Source of the DNA: Fodinicurvata fenggangensis DSM 21160
GTDB lineage: Bacteria; Pseudomonadota; Alphaproteobacteria; Kiloniellales; DSM-21159
Direction of reading: 5' to 3'
Assembly (NCBI RefSeq): GCF_000686045.1
Contig: NZ_JMLV01000009.1
Location: 62,001-126,000 of the forward strand
Length of the DNA stretch: 64,000 nucleotides
Numbering within the stretch: position 1 is the first letter of the stretch; every line of letters begins with the position of its first letter. Of this stretch, positions 61,975 through 64,000 are shown one piece after another. The translations under genes were made by a program, and so were the position numbers. Below the pieces are notes generated by a model that was not told the origin of the DNA, made no database searches, and was given only the letters and a program-made list of their open reading frames with translations.

Positions 61975-63449
61975 CCAGCGAACTGACCCGACTGACCCTG
62001 GCCGAGGCGCGCGACGCACTGGCCAAAGGGGACTTCAGCGCACGCGAGCTGACCGAGGCCCATGTCTCGGCCATGGAGGCGGCGCGCGATCTCAACAGCT
62101 TCATCGTGGAGACGCCCGAGAAGGCTCTTGAGGGTGCGGACGAGGCTGACAAACGCCGTGCCAAGGGTGAGGCGCGAACGCTCGAGGGGCTGCCCTTGGC
62201 GATCAAGGACCTGTTCTGCACGCGCGATGTCCAGACCACGGCCGGCAGCCGTATCCTGGAAGGCTTCGCGCCGCCCTATGAATCCACAGTGACGCAAAAG
62301 CTTTGGGACGATGGCGCGCTGATGCTGGGCAAGACCAACCTGGACGAGTTCGCCATGGGTTCGTCCAACATGACCAGCTATTACGGCGGCGTCGAAAATC
62401 CCTGGAAGCGCGAGGGCGACAACCACAAGCTGGTGCCCGGCGGTTCCTCCGGCGGCTCGGCGACGGCGGTGGCCGGGCGCCTGGCACTGGGCGCCACCGG
62501 CACCGACACCGGCGGTTCGATCCGCCAACCGGCAGCCTTCACCGGCATCACAGGCATGAAGCCCACCTATGGGCGCTGTTCACGCTGGGGCATCGTTGCC
62601 TTTGCCTCGTCCCTGGACCAGGCCGGCCCCATGGCGCGCTCGGTACGTGACTGCGCCCTGTTGCTCAGGTCCATGTGCGGGCACGATCCCAAGGACTCCA
62701 CCTCGGTGGACATGCCTGTGCCGGATTTTGAGGCGGCCCTGACGGGCGACGTGCGCGGCCTCAGGGTCGGCATCCCCAAGGAATACCGTGTCGACGGCAT
62801 GTCGGAGGAAATCGACAGCCTCTGGCAGCAGGGCATCGACTGGCTGAAGGCCGCGGGTGCCGAAGTCCACGACATCTCGCTGCCACACACGCAGTATGCC
62901 CTGCCGACCTATTACATCATCGCTCCGGCCGAGGCCTCCTCGAACCTGGCGCGCTATGACGGTGTGCGCTACGGCCAGCGCGGTGAAGGCTACGACAATC
63001 TGGAACAGATGTACGAGGCCACGCGCGGCACCGGCTTCGGCGACGAGGTGAAGCGCCGCCTGTTGATCGGCACCTACGTGCTGTCAGCCGGTTACTATGA
63101 CGCCTACTACAACAAGGCCCGCCAGGTGCGCAGCCTGATCGCCCAGGACTTCACGAAGGCCTATGAAGCGGTGGATGTGATCCTGACGCCCACGGCACCC
63201 TCGGCGGCTTTTGCCATGGGCGACAAGATGGATGATCCGGTGGCTATGTATCTCAATGACGTCTTCACCGTGCCGGCCAGCCTGGCCGGCCTGCCGGGGG
63301 TCTCGCTGCCGGCGGGACTGTCGTCGGACGGCCTGCCGCTGGGCCTGCAGCTGCTGGGCAGGCCCTTTGACGAGGAAACGGTGCTGCGCAGCGCCGGGGT
63401 TCTGGAAGAAGCCGCCGCCTTCACGGCCGAGCCGGCCAGCCTGTCGTAA
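61971..63449 (+). CDS. gatA: Asp/Glu-tRNA amidotransferase subunit A
   Basis: 492 residues. Amidase-signature core: PLAIKDLFC (catalytic Lys, near residue 80), [20 protein letters not shown] near 160 (cis-Ser) and [17 protein letters not shown] near 180 (nucleophile Ser). It hydrolyses glutamine and channels ammonia to GatB. Coupled to gatC by ATGA; gatB starts 12 bp downstream. Confidence 0.97.
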   Translation: MTSELTRLTLAEARDALAKGDFSARELTEAHVSAMEAARDLNSFIVETPEKALEGADEADKRRAKGEARTLEGLPLAIKDLFCTRDVQTTAGSRILEGFAPPYESTVTQKLWDDGALMLGKTNLDEFAMGSSNMTSYYGGVENPWKREGDNHKLVPGGSSGGSATAVAGRLALGATGTDTGGSIRQPAAFTGITGMKPTYGRCSRWGIVAFASSLDQAGPMARSVRDCALLLRSMCGHDPKDSTSVDMPVPDFEAALTGDVRGLRVGIPKEYRVDGMSEEIDSLWQQGIDWLKAAGAEVHDISLPHTQYALPTYYIIAPAEASSNLARYDGVRYGQRGEGYDNLEQMYEATRGTGFGDEVKRRLLIGTYVLSAGYYDAYYNKARQVRSLIAQDFTKAYEAVDVILTPTAPSAAFAMGDKMDDPVAMYLNDVFTVPASLAGLPGVSLPAGLSSDGLPLGLQLLGRPFDEETVLRSAGVLEEAAAFTAEPASLS

Positions 63450-63461
63450 TAGGAATACAGC

Positions 63462-64000
63462 ATGAGTTTGATTCAGGGTGAAACAGGCGACTGGGAAGTC
63501 ATCATCGGGCTGGAAATCCATGCCCAGATCATCTCACGCTCCAAGCTCTTCTCCGGCGCCTCCACAGCATTCGGCTCCGCGCCGAATAGCCAGGTGTCCC
63601 TGGTGGATGCCGCCATGCCCGGTATGCTGCCGGTGCTCAATCGGGAATGCGTGGCCCAGGCCGTACGTACGGGCTTGGGACTGAAGGCGCACATCAATCT
63701 GGTTTCGGTCTTCGAGCGCAAGAACTACTTCTATCCCGATCTGCCCCAGGGCTATCAGATCAGCCAGTACCAGACTCCGGTGGTCGGCGAGGGCGTGATC
63801 ACCATCGACCTGCCCGATGGCTCTTCACGCGACATCGGCATCGAGCGCCTGCACATGGAACAGGACGCCGGCAAGTCCCTGCACGACCAGGATCCGAACA
63901 AGACCTTCGTCGACCTTAACCGCTCGGGCGTCGCGCTGATGGAGATTGTCTCCAAGCCCGACATGCGTTCGGCCGAGGAGGCAGGCGCCTATATCCGCAA
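63462..64000 (+). CDS. gatB: Asp/Glu-tRNA amidotransferase subunit B, N-terminal part
   Basis: The first 179 codons; the gene continues past the window. [21 protein letters not shown]-like sequence (read as GLEIHAQI) near 12, [18 protein letters not shown] near 90, [13 protein letters not shown] near 130 and [18 protein letters not shown] near 150. These are the GatB catalytic-domain motifs binding tRNA and activating Glu. The start ATG has AGGA upstream. Confidence 0.96.
   Translation, partial: MSLIQGETGDWEVIIGLEIHAQIISRSKLFSGASTAFGSAPNSQVSLVDAAMPGMLPVLNRECVAQAVRTGLGLKAHINLVSVFERKNYFYPDLPQGYQISQYQTPVVGEGVITIDLPDGSSRDIGIERLHMEQDAGKSLHDQDPNKTFVDLNRSGVALMEIVSKPDMRSAEEAGAYIR

Overview
The window looks like chromosomal DNA of a GC-rich alphaproteobacterium. 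The evidence is a divK-pleD pair, an ethylmalonyl-CoA pathway cluster (mcd, ccr, ecm), a DUF1849/EipB envelope protein, a RibBX-type riboflavin enzyme, a dihydroorotase-like partner next to pyrB, and the ruvX/gatCAB neighbourhood. I lean towards a Rhodospirillales-like lineage, but nothing here proves the order. I see no transposase, integrase, CRISPR array, rRNA or tRNA.

Layout. 1-5 kb: the tail of pth, ychF, a small membrane protein, a Phd/PIN toxin-antitoxin pair, a class II aldolase-like enzyme, and a haloacid-dehalogenase gene divergent from a LysR regulator. 5-8.3 kb: the classic ffs-dnaX-ybaB-recR block. 8.3-12.6 kb: a DUF4139 protein, a cupin, an AT-rich patch with a small membrane protein, a broken RES toxin gene, a PhzF-like epimerase and a Dabb protein. 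12.6-16.2 kb: rmuC against def-fmt-truA. 16.2-17.7 kb: a monooxygenase and a NIPSNAP gene, the latter interrupted by an in-frame TGA, divergent from an ArsR regulator. 17.7-22.9 kb: mcd and ccr on the minus strand, divergent from ecm. 23-31.5 kb: a cytochrome b561-YceI fusion, then rpiB, glyA, nrdR, ribD, ribE, ribBX, ribH, nusB and thiL. 31.5-36 kb: YcjF/YcjX, a secreted dienelactone hydrolase with an apparent frameshift, and a diguanylate cyclase. 36-44 kb: EipB, DinB, DivK, PleD, a patatin, rpmG and a lipoprotein S41 protease. 44-54 kb: rnr, topA, a HigBA pair, dprA, plsY, a pyrC-like gene and pyrB. 54-59.6 kb: mtgA, a CobW GTPase, an amidohydrolase, a CaiB transferase and an AEC transporter. 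59.7-64 kb: ruvX, two toxin-antitoxin modules tail to tail, and gatC-gatA-gatB (gatB cut by the window end).

How the genes work together. Ccr, Ecm and Mcd carry out consecutive parts of acetyl-CoA assimilation (crotonyl-CoA to ethylmalonyl-CoA, to methylsuccinyl-CoA, to mesaconyl-CoA). The riboflavin block covers all steps except GTP cyclohydrolase II, whose metal site is missing from the RibBX protein. PyrB sits with a dihydroorotase relative that lacks the metal-binding HxH, so it is more likely a structural partner than the enzyme.

Most notable for follow-up: a 17-bp perfect palindrome plus a related 8-bp palindrome in the ccr/ecm divergent promoter region; a CtrA-like box placed over the -35 region of divK; three genes with apparent lesions (RES frameshift and 5' loss, NIPSNAP nonsense codon, dienelactone hydrolase frameshift); and toxin-antitoxin modules with recognisable operators, one of which suggests a leaderless toxin mRNA. 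I did not find a clearly new multi-gene system.
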